DNA from: DASPXY01 sp038227745
GTDB lineage: Bacteria; Planctomycetota; Planctomycetia; Gemmatales; Gemmataceae
DNA: 10,641 bases
NCBI GenBank assembly: GCA_038227745.1
Contig: JBBRPS010000329.1
Coordinates: 1 to 10,641 of the forward strand
Direction: 5' to 3'
Shown here: piece by piece, positions 1 through 7,918 of the stretch
Layout of the letters: the number at the start of each line of letters is the position of its first letter
How positions within the stretch are numbered: the first letter of the stretch is position 1
Position numbers and translations under genes: made by a program
Notes under the pieces: model-generated
What the model was told of the DNA's origin: nothing
The model's database searches: none
The model's input: the letters and a program-made list of their open reading frames with translations, nothing else

Positions 1-14
1 AACCTGCACTGAAT

Positions 15-320
15 TCAGGAGAGCCGCGACAGCCCGTGTTGTCGCGCTTTCCGCATGAATTCTGCGGTTTCCGAAGAGTGACACCACACTGTCATCGCTA
101 CCGACTTGGATGCAAGTTTTCGTGCCAGAAACACTAGCGCCGCCTCTGCCGCGTTGATCTCACCGTCGCGCTTCGCGTCGAGCCGGTCGAGGACGCTGCA
201 TCGCTCTACCCCGCAGGCCTCGCCGGAACCCACCTCCGCTTCGGCCGCGCGTGGACCTCGTCCTGCGTGCTGGATCAGAAGGCCATCAGGTCCTGCGGGG
301 GCGGGTTCGGCGCTGCCCAC
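15..320 (-). CDS. Weak small ORF with one EF-hand-like loop, possibly a gene remnant
   Basis: This is a 101-residue reading frame opening with GTG, downstream of and on the same strand as the DUF4132 gene, about 50 bases after its stop. The only recognisable element is a 12-residue stretch at about residues 48-59, D-A-K-R-D-G-E-I-N-A-A-E. It fits the calcium-binding EF-hand loop at positions 1, 5, 6, 8 and 12, but has Lys at position 3 where Asp or Asn is usual. Third codon positions are strongly G/C around that motif and become mixed on either side, so the frame may be a decayed or truncated piece of an EF-hand protein. No convincing ribosome binding site was seen before the GTG. Single EF-hand loops also arise by chance in short frames. 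I do not recognise the rest of the protein and assign no function. Confidence 0.25.
   Translation of the reverse strand: MGSAEPAPAGPDGLLIQHAGRGPRAAEAEVGSGEACGVERCSVLDRLDAKRDGEINAAEAALVFLARKLASKSVAMTVWCHSSETAEFMRKARQHGLSRLS
25..46. other. Small hairpin, 7-bp stem
   Basis: CGCGACA at 25-31 pairs perfectly with TGTCGCG at 40-46 around an 8-base loop. On the plus strand it is followed by CTTT, and on the minus strand by no T-run. It could be a weak terminator or attenuator, or chance in GC-rich DNA. It overlaps the end of the weak EF-hand-like frame. Confidence 0.2.
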
Positions 321-369
321 GGCGCTTCATCGGTGGAGACCTCCAGGCGCGGCCGTACGTGTCCCCGAG

Positions 370-3300
370 CTATTTACCAACAATCTGCTCCAGGATCGTC
401 GGATCCTGGATCTCCCGGTCGCGGGCGAGGAGCAGCACCTTCGAGACCACCTCCGCGGTCCGCGGGTCGTCGTCGGCGAAGGGGAGGAAGAGCCGGCCGC
501 GATGCTGGGCCTGTACCGCCACCACGCACAACGCGCCGCCCGGCTGCTTGTGGACCACGCCGCTCCCCAGGTGGACCGAGTACCGCCCGTACTCCCCCTG
601 GATGAGAGCGTGCCGGCTCTCGAACTTCACGTTCTCCAGCTTCAGAAGCTTGCACGTCTCGCGGAGCAGGTCCGCTCGCATCTCCACGGTCGATTGCGTC
701 GCCTCGGGATCGACCCCGCCGACGTGCGCCACACTGACCACCAGGTCCAGGTCACGCATCACCTCGCTGAAAATGACCCTCGGCACGTCCGCCAGCCGCA
801 GCCGCAGCCAGTCCCCGCGGCGGTGGAACACGGCCTCGCCCACGGCCGGCGCCGCGGCGTCGGCCGGCGTCGAATAGCCGTGGTCGAACGACACGTGAAC
901 GACCAGGTTGGCATCGCGGTACAGCTTGCTGATGTCGTCGCGGGTGGACCAGCCGCGCGTCGCGAACAGCGCCTTCGCCTGGGTCTCGTTCACCTGCTGG
1001 CCGGAGTAGCGGCGCGACCGATCGCCGTCTTCCTTCTCGGCCGCCGTCAGCACGTACACCTCGCGGAAGACCTGCTTGAACGGCTGCACCCGTTCCGCCC
1101 GGAAACACTCCGCCTGCCACTCGTGCCAGTCGCCGGCCGTCACGAAATCGAGCGGGTGGGCGATCGTCCACTCGTCGTCCGCCGTCACCGCGACCGTTTT
1201 CCCGTCCCAGTCCCTCAGCGCCGTGCCGCCCTTCGCGGGGTATCCCATGCCGGACGCCGTCTTCAGCACGAGCCGGTCGAGCAGCGGCCGGACGAGGGCG
1301 TGGCCCATGAGAGACTTCAGCTCGGCCCCGCGGAAGCGGTCGCCCGCGCACATCGCCTGTTCGAGCGAACGCTTCGTGTTCGACGCGGTGCGGGCGAGGG
1401 CCTTCTTGCGCTCGAGGAGCTCGACCACCTTCGCGTTCTTCTTGACATCCGGCGGCAGCGCCTTGAGCGGCTTGCCGTCCTTCGTCTGCGTCACTTCAAG
1501 GTCGCCGAGCGCGGTCAGCGCGAGAGAGAGGGACACGTCCTTGACCGTGACCGACACCGGCCCGCCGCCGAGGTCCGCGACCTCCCGCGCAGTCACCGCC
1601 CACTCGAGACGAACTGGGTCGGGGTAGCCGGCCGTCACCGCGAGGTTCTCCAGCCCGAGCCGGACCGCCTGCATCGCCGGCTCTTTCGACAGGGCGCTCA
1701 GGCCGCGGGCGTAGCGCTCGTACTCCTTCAGCACCTTGTAACGGTCGGCCAGCTCGGCCTCCTTCTTCGCCGGGTCGTCCGGCAGCGGCAGCAGGCCCAG
1801 CAGGCGGACGGACTCCTTCAGGTTCTTCGTGCGGATCTCGCTCACGAGGTCCTTTTTCTTCGTCCGGCCGAGCAGCACGTCGGCGAGGCGGGCAGCCCTC
1901 TTGTGGCCCTGGCCGTAGCCGAGGAACTTCGCCGCTGTCTCGATCGCGTCCCACCGTCTGTCGCTGCCGACGGCGGCGTAAGCCTGGTGGAACCAGGCGA
2001 CGTCGATCAGTCCGTCGGCGCGCTGCTCGGCGGTCAAGTTCGTCCGGGCCTTGACGATCGTTTGCCACGGGTTCTCGGGTTGCTCCTTCGGCGCCGCGGG
2101 CGTTTCCTCGTCGTCCTCGAAATCCTCGTCCTCCCCGGCCCCCCCCGCGAGGGCATTTTGCCATGCATTATTGGTGTGTGCGATGAACCAGTACACGGCC
2201 TCCTCGTAGCCGGGCCACTGGGCGGCGGCGGCGACGTGACGGACCCACCGCGGATTGACGAGGCCCAGTTCGGCGATGCGGTCGATCTCGAACCGACCGG
2301 CGGTCACGGCGGCGTCCACGGCGGCCGTGAACGCTTCCGGGGTGTCGCCCGGGAGCGGGATGCAGCGCTGGACCAGCGCGGTGAGGACCGCGGGCTTGTT
2401 CTCGCTGTGCCCGTAACCGGGGGGCTTCGTGAACCCGTGCTTGCCGAGGGCGGCGATCAGGGCGAGGAGCGTATCGACGCCGAAGACCTGTCCGATGGAC
2501 GTCGCCGCCCTGGTCGCGGCCGTCGGCGTCTCGCCGCGGGCGAGCTCGATCTGGACGACGCGCTCGACGACGGTGTGTACCGCCGCCCGCAGTTCGGGCT
2601 GCTCGTCCACGAGCGGATAACTCTTGTTCGCGCCGCTGGTGAGCTGCCGGAGCGCCTCGAACCCTTCGTACTCCCAGCGGTCTTTCGCCCTCGGCCCGAT
2701 CAGCTGGTCGTAGAAGTCGGCGAGGGTCGCGACCCCGGCGGCGTAGGCGAGCAGCAGGTCGGCGAGGTCGGATCGGTGTCGCCGCGCTCCCGGCACGGGC
2801 TCATCGACCCAGCGGCGAAGGCGGAACAGCCGGGCGTCGAAAGCGCCCACCCAGCCGGGCGCTTTTCGATAACCATGGGCCTGATTCAGCCAGCTGACGA
2901 AGGGAGTGCCGTCGCGCCATTCCACGACGGAGTCGTTGTCATCCTCGTTGTCTCCGGGCTCCTTCTCGATCTCGTCCTGCTCGGTTCGCGGCACCTTGTC
3001 GCGCAGCGACAGGGGGACGAGCGCCAGGGCCGTTTCCGCCGCGTCGAGAACGAAATCCGCCGCCCCAGGGGGCGGGTAGAGCCGCTGAAACCACCTGAGC
3101 AGGACTTCAATGAGGACCCCATAGCGGACCTTCACGGGTGGGAACGGGACGACCTGCTCGACGGCCGCCACGACCGCCGGCTCATCCAGCTTCGGCGCGT
3201 CCTCGTCGTCGTCGTTCCAGTCGTCCGTGCCTTCTTCCCCCTCGCGCACCTCGAGGAGCGGGAGCACCGTCGCGCGGACCAGTTCCAGACCGTCCGCGTC

Positions 3301-5475
3301 TATGGTCTTCGCGGACCGAGACGACCACCACCCCTCCCACAGCTCCCGCAACGGCAGGTGCTTCGGATCGTCGGCACCCACCCGCCCCTCGTCGGGCCTG
3401 GGGAAACCCCACCAGTAACGCACCGAGCCGAGGACCATCTCCTGGGGAGCGTTCTGGTTGCGGGTGTTGGTGAACGTCCGGTCGCGGTGTTCGTGGATGA
3501 ACGCATCGAGTTCTTGCACGAAGGCGACGGCGGCCGGCGTCGCGAACTTCACCTTCCGCTTCTTCGGCGCGACGACGGGGCTGCGGTCGGCCGGGTCGAA
3601 CGTGCCGAGGCCGTCGTCGAGCGTCGGCGGGCGAGCGGCCGGGTTCAGAACGATCTCGATCGCGTCGGCCTCGGCGGCGGCGAGGCGCTTGCCCTTGCCG
3701 TCGCGGTACGTGCGGAGTTTCTCCCGGACCACTTCCGCCATGCGCTCCCCATCGACCATCCGGCGCGACAGCTCGATGCCGGCCGCCCGGCAGTTCGCGT
3801 CGCCGGCCGCGAGCAGCCGGTCGATCGTGCCGAGGACGAGTCTGTCGGCCCGGTTGAGGAGCAGCTCAAAAATGCTGCGGCGGAAGTCGGCCCTCTTGCG
3901 GGTGAGGTAGCCTTCGAGGGTCTGGACCTCGTCCTCGGCGAGTTTGCTCTTCTTCAGGTACTTGAGCGCGGCCTCGCGGACGCAACGATTCGGCTCGCCC
4001 GCGATCGCCAGGAGCGTCTGCCGAACCTTCGTCGTGAGCGTCCGCGGCTCGCACAGCTTGGCGAGCGCCAGGACGCGCGTGTATTCATTCATCAGCGGCA
4101 GGTACGGCAGCAGTCGTTCCGCCGGGCGGTCGCCCAGGCAGCCGGGGAGGATGTCGGCGGCGTCTTCCTGACCGACGGGCTGGACGAACCAGCCCACGAC
4201 GGGGGCCTTCACTTCTTTCTGCTTCTCGGGGAGCGTTGGGATGACCTTTTCCAGCCGCTCGAACAGGTCGGCCGGCTGGGCCGCGAGGCCCGCGTCGTCA
4301 TCGTCGTCGGCGGGGCGCGCCAGCCCGGCAGCGTAATGGACGGCGAGGCTGACGAGGCGCAGGTCGGCGTCGTGGAGGAGCGGCAGGATGAGGCCGGCGG
4401 CATCGGCCAGACCGGTCTCTGCCGCGAGTTTCGCGGCGGCGAAGCGGCGGGCGGGGTCCCTGTCCTTCAGCAGCGGGGCCGCCGCCTTCAGGGCCGCCCC
4501 GGCGTCCTCGAACGCGACCGCCCACAGGGCGCGGTAGGCGGTGACCGCGTCGCCCTTCGCGATCGCCTTTTGCCGGGACGCCGGCTCCGCGAGCATATCG
4601 CGGACGCCCTGCAGATCGGCCTTGAGCTTCTTCGGGTTCTCGACCTCTTCCTCCTCGCCCAGCCACACTCCGGCGGCGCGGGCCACCGAGGCGAAGCGGA
4701 TCAGGTTCTGGTCGAGCAGGATGCCGACCAGCCGCTGGAACGCCTGCGGGTGGGCCTCGTCCACGGCTTCGAGGATGGTCTGGCGCAACCCCTCCTGGCG
4801 CTGGGCCGCCAGCAGCAAGTTTTCGACGAATTCCCAGGCGTCGGGGCGTGAGCAGCAGAGCAGGCCGCGCGTGGCGTGCGCGCCGGGGCCGCCGACCTCG
4901 TGACGGTTCGCGGCGCAGTCCTTCAGGATCGTGCAGACCGTTTCCGCTGCCGGTCCGCCGGCGTCGATGATGCCGGCGAACAGGTAGCCGAGGGAATCGA
5001 GCCGCCAGCCCAGATGGACGGCCCACGCCGCCAGCCAGTCCGCCGTCAGCGTGTCGTCCGGCAGCTGGTCAACGCTCTCGAGCACGCCTTCCAGGTAGGA
5101 TTGCCGCTTGTTGTGGTACGCCTCGGGGCGGCCGGGCGCCCGGAACGCCCGGCGGGTGTAGCCCCACGTGTAAGGCAACCGCGTGAGCAGCTGCCAGCCG
5201 GCCTCGACCTCGGCATGGAACGTCGGGAAGAGTGCGGCGAGGACGCGGACGCGTCCCTTCGGGTCGTCGACCAGCTTGGCCGTGGCGGCCCGCTGGAGTT
5301 TCTGGCGTTCGGGCCAGTCTTTCGGATATTTGCCGTCCGTAAAGCGGCCGAACACGCCGAAGGCGGCACCGGCGAGCGGCTTCGGTAACTTCCGCAGGCG
5401 GGCCTGGCGGCCCTCGGCGTGTTTCTTCGATGTCAGCTTCGCGAGCTGCTGGCGCGCGACTTCGGGTTTGAGCAT
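370..5475 (-). CDS. Giant DUF4132-family protein (1701 aa) with HEAT-like region
   Basis: This is a very large, apparently cytosolic protein with no signal peptide or membrane segment. Residues about 300-600 are rich in short amphipathic alpha-helical repeats resembling HEAT/armadillo repeats. Residues about 1280-1470 carry the pattern I recognise as DUF4132, the family of E. coli YehI/MolR: GYPDPVRLEWA near 1283, then DGKPLKALPPDVKK and an Arg/Lys-rich helix ending in LEQAMCAGDRF near 1371-1381. The last ~105 residues (about 1597-1701) form a second conserved module with YSVHLGSGVVHKQPGGALC and RGRLFLPFADDDPRTAEVVSKVLLLA. I believe this is the C-terminal domain that usually follows DUF4132. 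Acidic low-complexity linkers lie at about 388-396, 744-760, 833-849 and 1114-1124. No nuclease, NTPase or WGR motif was seen. The ATG at 5475 follows the previous gene's stop by three bases and has a GGGGGG ribosome-binding stretch just upstream, so the two are probably translationally coupled. The biochemical function of DUF4132 is not established. The family assignment is from memory of its motifs. Confidence 0.85.
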   Translation of the reverse strand: MLKPEVARQQLAKLTSKKHAEGRQARLRKLPKPLAGAAFGVFGRFTDGKYPKDWPERQKLQRAATAKLVDDPKGRVRVLAALFPTFHAEVEAGWQLLTRLPYTWGYTRRAFRAPGRPEAYHNKRQSYLEGVLESVDQLPDDTLTADWLAAWAVHLGWRLDSLGYLFAGIIDAGGPAAETVCTILKDCAANRHEVGGPGAHATRGLLCCSRPDAWEFVENLLLAAQRQEGLRQTILEAVDEAHPQAFQRLVGILLDQNLIRFASVARAAGVWLGEEEEVENPKKLKADLQGVRDMLAEPASRQKAIAKGDAVTAYRALWAVAFEDAGAALKAAAPLLKDRDPARRFAAAKLAAETGLADAAGLILPLLHDADLRLVSLAVHYAAGLARPADDDDDAGLAAQPADLFERLEKVIPTLPEKQKEVKAPVVGWFVQPVGQEDAADILPGCLGDRPAERLLPYLPLMNEYTRVLALAKLCEPRTLTTKVRQTLLAIAGEPNRCVREAALKYLKKSKLAEDEVQTLEGYLTRKRADFRRSIFELLLNRADRLVLGTIDRLLAAGDANCRAAGIELSRRMVDGERMAEVVREKLRTYRDGKGKRLAAAEADAIEIVLNPAARPPTLDDGLGTFDPADRSPVVAPKKRKVKFATPAAVAFVQELDAFIHEHRDRTFTNTRNQNAPQEMVLGSVRYWWGFPRPDEGRVGADDPKHLPLRELWEGWWSSRSAKTIDADGLELVRATVLPLLEVREGEEGTDDWNDDDEDAPKLDEPAVVAAVEQVVPFPPVKVRYGVLIEVLLRWFQRLYPPPGAADFVLDAAETALALVPLSLRDKVPRTEQDEIEKEPGDNEDDNDSVVEWRDGTPFVSWLNQAHGYRKAPGWVGAFDARLFRLRRWVDEPVPGARRHRSDLADLLLAYAAGVATLADFYDQLIGPRAKDRWEYEGFEALRQLTSGANKSYPLVDEQPELRAAVHTVVERVVQIELARGETPTAATRAATSIGQVFGVDTLLALIAALGKHGFTKPPGYGHSENKPAVLTALVQRCIPLPGDTPEAFTAAVDAAVTAGRFEIDRIAELGLVNPRWVRHVAAAAQWPGYEEAVYWFIAHTNNAWQNALAGGAGEDEDFEDDEETPAAPKEQPENPWQTIVKARTNLTAEQRADGLIDVAWFHQAYAAVGSDRRWDAIETAAKFLGYGQGHKRAARLADVLLGRTKKKDLVSEIRTKNLKESVRLLGLLPLPDDPAKKEAELADRYKVLKEYERYARGLSALSKEPAMQAVRLGLENLAVTAGYPDPVRLEWAVTAREVADLGGGPVSVTVKDVSLSLALTALGDLEVTQTKDGKPLKALPPDVKKNAKVVELLERKKALARTASNTKRSLEQAMCAGDRFRGAELKSLMGHALVRPLLDRLVLKTASGMGYPAKGGTALRDWDGKTVAVTADDEWTIAHPLDFVTAGDWHEWQAECFRAERVQPFKQVFREVYVLTAAEKEDGDRSRRYSGQQVNETQAKALFATRGWSTRDDISKLYRDANLVVHVSFDHGYSTPADAAAPAVGEAVFHRRGDWLRLRLADVPRVIFSEVMRDLDLVVSVAHVGGVDPEATQSTVEMRADLLRETCKLLKLENVKFESRHALIQGEYGRYSVHLGSGVVHKQPGGALCVVAVQAQHRGRLFLPFADDDPRTAEVVSKVLLLARDREIQDPTILEQIVGK

Positions 5476-5478
5476 GGT

Positions 5479-5904
5479 TCAGCCCCCCGCCAACATGGTG
5501 AAACGAATGAACGTCAACCGGCTCGATGCCGTGAGCGGCACCACGCGGTCGAGTTCCTTCACTTCGGTTTCGTCCACGACGACGAGGAACAGCCCGTCGG
5601 CGAACGCCTCGACCGCGGTCGCGACGGCCTGTTCCGGAGCGACGTGCTGATCGAGTTCGCTGCCGCCGGCCTGCACCTTGCCGGCGGCGAGGGCGTCCAC
5701 GATCTGCCTGGCGGTCAGCGCCTTCAGCAACCGGCGTTCGGTCTGACGTTCCTCGAACGCCGCGACTTCCGCCCGGACGACGTGGTCGATCAGGTCGCGG
5801 AGCGTGACCGGCTGACCGGCGGCGAGGGCGGAGGGTGAGGGGACGGAGAAGTCTTCAAAGAGGGGCTTCTTTCGGCCCACTGCCTTGGCGGATATGGTGA
5901 GCAT
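5479..5904 (-). CDS. Predicted ubiquitin/MoaD-like beta-grasp protein ending in Gly-Gly (141 aa)
   Basis: First gene of the two-gene operon. Predicted order of elements: a beta-hairpin (residues 2-9 and 14-21), a long helix opened by VTLRDLIDHVVRAEVAAF (33-50), an inserted helical segment (about 54-103), then strands LFLVVVD (105-111), VPL (122-124) and LTFIRFTML (130-138). The chain ends Leu-Ala-Gly-Gly at 138-141, directly before TGA. Both the T-L-R-D-L helix start and the closing hydrophobic strand plus GG match MoaD, ThiS and other ubiquitin-like carriers, in which the terminal glycine is adenylated and thiocarboxylated or conjugated. At 141 residues it exceeds MoaD (about 80) because of the insertion. 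No cysteine is present. I have the impression that similar small proteins sit next to DUF4132 genes in other bacteria, which would make this a conserved pair. The ATG at 5904 has a modest AGGT ribosome-binding match 7 bases upstream. The fold and role are inference; the gene itself is well supported. Confidence 0.85.
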   Translation of the reverse strand: MLTISAKAVGRKKPLFEDFSVPSPSALAAGQPVTLRDLIDHVVRAEVAAFEERQTERRLLKALTARQIVDALAAGKVQAGGSELDQHVAPEQAVATAVEAFADGLFLVVVDETEVKELDRVVPLTASSRLTFIRFTMLAGG

Positions 5905-6057
5905 GGCGCACCTGTTGTGGAGGGGATTAATTTGTGTTGAGAGAATACCCTACCACCGACGCGAAGGGAAGGGAAGCAGCCGGAAAATGTGGAAGAGGAA
6001 CTGGGCACAGGCAGGCCCGAAAACAGGATACGGCGAGCGGCGGGAAAACCTCTCCGC
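5905..6057 (-). promoter_or_regulatory. Upstream region of the beta-grasp/DUF4132 operon
   Basis: About 150 bases lie between the palindrome array and the operon start. The stretch 5925-5950 is clearly more AT-rich than its surroundings. On the minus strand it offers TATTCT (5943-5948 read in reverse) as a possible -10 box, which would leave a leader of about 35 bases. No good -35 match is present at the right distance, so the operon promoter is only a suggestion. No operator palindrome or riboswitch-like structure was seen. Confidence 0.25.
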
Positions 6058-6151
6058 GTAGGACGGGTCTCCCGACCCGTCCCGCCCGCGAGAGGACGGG
6101 CCTCCCGACCCGTCCCGCCCGCGAGAGGACGGGTCGGGAGACCCGTCCTAC
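6058..6151. repeat. Three-unit palindrome array, 33-bp period, third unit inverted
   Basis: There are three 22-bp units at 6061-6082, 6094-6115 and 6127-6148. Each has 9-base arms (GGACGGGTC and GACCCGTCC) around a 4-base loop. The loop is TCCC in the first two units and GGGA in the third, so the third unit is inverted. The middle unit has one arm mismatch (GGACGGGCC). Both spacers are the same 11 bases, CGCCCGCGAGA. The outermost units, with flanking GTA and TAC, form a perfect 25-bp inverted repeat (6058-6082 with 6127-6151) enclosing the middle unit. The array lies about 80 bases past the stop of the leftward PASTA gene and before the leftward operon, so it could end or attenuate transcription between them. 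It resembles REP-type intergenic palindromes. Confidence 0.9.
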
Positions 6152-6232
6152 AGCCTGTGTTCTGTCGCCGCTCGCCACCGCTGCATCCACCTGCAAACCG
6201 CTCAACACGGGGATCTTCTTCCTGGAGTCGCT

Positions 6233-7918
6233 TTACCTCCTCCGCGGCTGCGGCGGGACGTGGGGCCGCGCGGGCTGCGCGTAAACGCCCGGGGAGCGAC
6301 CCGGCCGCTGCGGAAGCACACCAATCCCCCGACCGGGGGAGCGGCCGGGCACCTGGCCGGCCCCCGCCCCGCGGGGGGGCGATGGGGCCGGGCGGCAGGT
6401 AACCGTCACGGCCGACCCGGGCTGGACGAGAGCGCCCGCCTGCGGAAACTGGCCGACGGCCGGGCCAGCCCGCGGATCGCCGCTGATCCGTGCGAGCAGT
6501 CCCGCCGCCTGCAGCGCCTGCCGCGCCTGCGGCGGGCTCATGCCGACCACGCTCGGCACCCGAACCTGCTGCCGCGTGCCGGCGCCGCCGCCGGGAGTGC
6601 TCCTGACCACGACCTCACTCCCCCGCGCGGCCTTGCTCCCCGCGGCGGGCGACTGGCTCGTGACCGCGCCGTTCCCGCCGCCCGCGGACCTCATCCCCAG
6701 GCCCGCCGCCTGCAACCGCTGCCGCGCCTGCGCCGGCGACAGGCCCCGGACGTCCGGCACGGTGACGATGCCGCCGGGCGCCCCGAACTTCAGGACCACC
6801 GTGTCCCCGCGCTTGACCGCGGTGCCCGCCGCGGGGACCTGGCCGGTCACACGGCCGCCCGTGTTTCCCTCGGTCCGGACCACGACGCCCATCGCCTCCA
6901 GCCGCCTTCGGGCCTCCGTCATTCCCAGCCCGACGACGCTCGGCAATCGGCCCGTGCCCCCTGCGGCCTCGAGTTTGACGGTGGTGCCTTGCTCCACGTA
7001 TCGGCCGCCCGCGGGCGACTGCGCGCCCACGCGACTCCCCGGGCTCAGGCCGCTCGTCGCGGCGCGCAGACCCCGGGCCTTCAACTTGTTGACGGCCTCG
7101 CCGACCGTGTCACCGACCACGCGCGGCACCTGGACGCCGAGGATCAGGTTGACCGTGTTGCCCCTGCGCAGGCCGCTCAAATCCGCCCCGGCCGCGGGGT
7201 CCTGGCGCACGACTTTGGCCTCGGTCGAGCGGGTGACCGCCGGACCGCCCAGGACGTGCGCCTTCAGGCCGGCCCGCGCGAGCCGTGCCCTTGCCTCGCC
7301 GAGGAGCAGTCCGGTCACGTTCGGCACGCCGCCTCGGGCTGGAACCCCCTGCCCGGGAGCACCCCCCAGGCCCGGATTTTCCGGCAGAGGCTGATCCGAG
7401 CCGGGCGGGCTGCCGCCGCCGGGCATCGGCCCGTCAGGGGACGGCTCCCCCCCCGCGCCACCTCCCGGGGATGCCCCCCCGCCGTCTCCCGGGGGCGGAT
7501 CCTGTCCCCCAGGTGTTTCACCTCCCGGAGGGGTGTCCCCTTTTTGAGGCTTCTCTCCCCCCGGGGACGGCTCCGGAGGCGGAGGGGCCGGCGGCTCCGG
7601 CGCCGGCTCGGGGGCAGGCTTCGGTTCCGGGCCGGGCGGAGGAATCGGCTCGGGGTTCGGCTCCGGGGCGGGCGGAGGCGCCGGGGCGGGTTCCGGTTTC
7701 GGGGAGGGTTCCGGTCCCGGCAGCGGCTCACCGCCGGGCAGTTCCGGCTCCGACCGGGTGGGCGCCCTCACTTCCCAGGGGTCTTTTTTCTCCGCTTTAA
7801 TCTCGGTCGGGGAAGGGCCTCCCGAACGGTCAGTGTTTTGCTTCTGGCCGAGGAACAGGTTCCCGGCGCCCAACACCCCGACGCTCCCGATGACCAAGGG
7901 GATCAGCAGCCAACGCAT
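6233..7918 (-). CDS. Membrane-anchored or secreted protein with Pro/Gly-rich stalk and five PASTA repeats (561 aa)
   Basis: The ATG at 7918 is preceded by AGGGAG five bases upstream and opens with a short hydrophobic segment (MRWLLIPLVIGSVGVLGAG, residues 1-19), a signal anchor or signal peptide. The open frame continues upstream to 8887, but that extension lies antisense to the sigma factor gene and is not protein-like. Residues about 57-190 are a low-complexity stalk, first E-P-x-P repeats and then Gly/Pro-rich. Five PASTA-like repeats follow at about 197-261, 262-319, 323-380, 385-441 and 451-509, each with the V-P-x-V-x-G start, an A-R-x-x-L-x-x-x-G-L helix, an S/D-P-A-A-G turn and a final V-x-V/L strand. 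A basic, disordered tail of about 50 residues ends in PRRR. PASTA domains elsewhere sit on PknB-type kinases and class A/B penicillin-binding proteins and can bind muropeptides. No kinase or transpeptidase domain is present here. A cell-envelope or surface binding role is inferred. Confidence 0.85.
   Translation of the reverse strand: MRWLLIPLVIGSVGVLGAGNLFLGQKQNTDRSGGPSPTEIKAEKKDPWEVRAPTRSEPELPGGEPLPGPEPSPKPEPAPAPPPAPEPNPEPIPPPGPEPKPAPEPAPEPPAPPPPEPSPGGEKPQKGDTPPGGETPGGQDPPPGDGGGASPGGGAGGEPSPDGPMPGGGSPPGSDQPLPENPGLGGAPGQGVPARGGVPNVTGLLLGEARARLARAGLKAHVLGGPAVTRSTEAKVVRQDPAAGADLSGLRRGNTVNLILGVQVPRVVGDTVGEAVNKLKARGLRAATSGLSPGSRVGAQSPAGGRYVEQGTTVKLEAAGGTGRLPSVVGLGMTEARRRLEAMGVVVRTEGNTGGRVTGQVPAAGTAVKRGDTVVLKFGAPGGIVTVPDVRGLSPAQARQRLQAAGLGMRSAGGGNGAVTSQSPAAGSKAARGSEVVVRSTPGGGAGTRQQVRVPSVVGMSPPQARQALQAAGLLARISGDPRAGPAVGQFPQAGALVQPGSAVTVTCRPAPSPPRGAGAGQVPGRSPGRGIGVLPQRPGRSPGVYAQPARPHVPPQPRRR

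Noticed and set aside
106..4851. 1581-codon open frame on the plus strand opposite the DUF4132 gene
   Set aside because: It is the antisense shadow of a very GC-rich gene: Arg/His/Leu/Val-rich with no domains, while the opposite strand carries clear DUF4132 motifs.
370..5904. Functional link to molybdenum cofactor synthesis, since MolR is a DUF4132 relative and MoaD a beta-grasp carrier
   Set aside because: The MolR name rests on a weak historical annotation, and no moa, moe or mod genes are in the window; the coincidence is not evidence.
6061..6148. CRISPR-like array
   Set aside because: The spacers are identical 11-mers, the repeats are palindromic with one inverted, and there are no cas genes.
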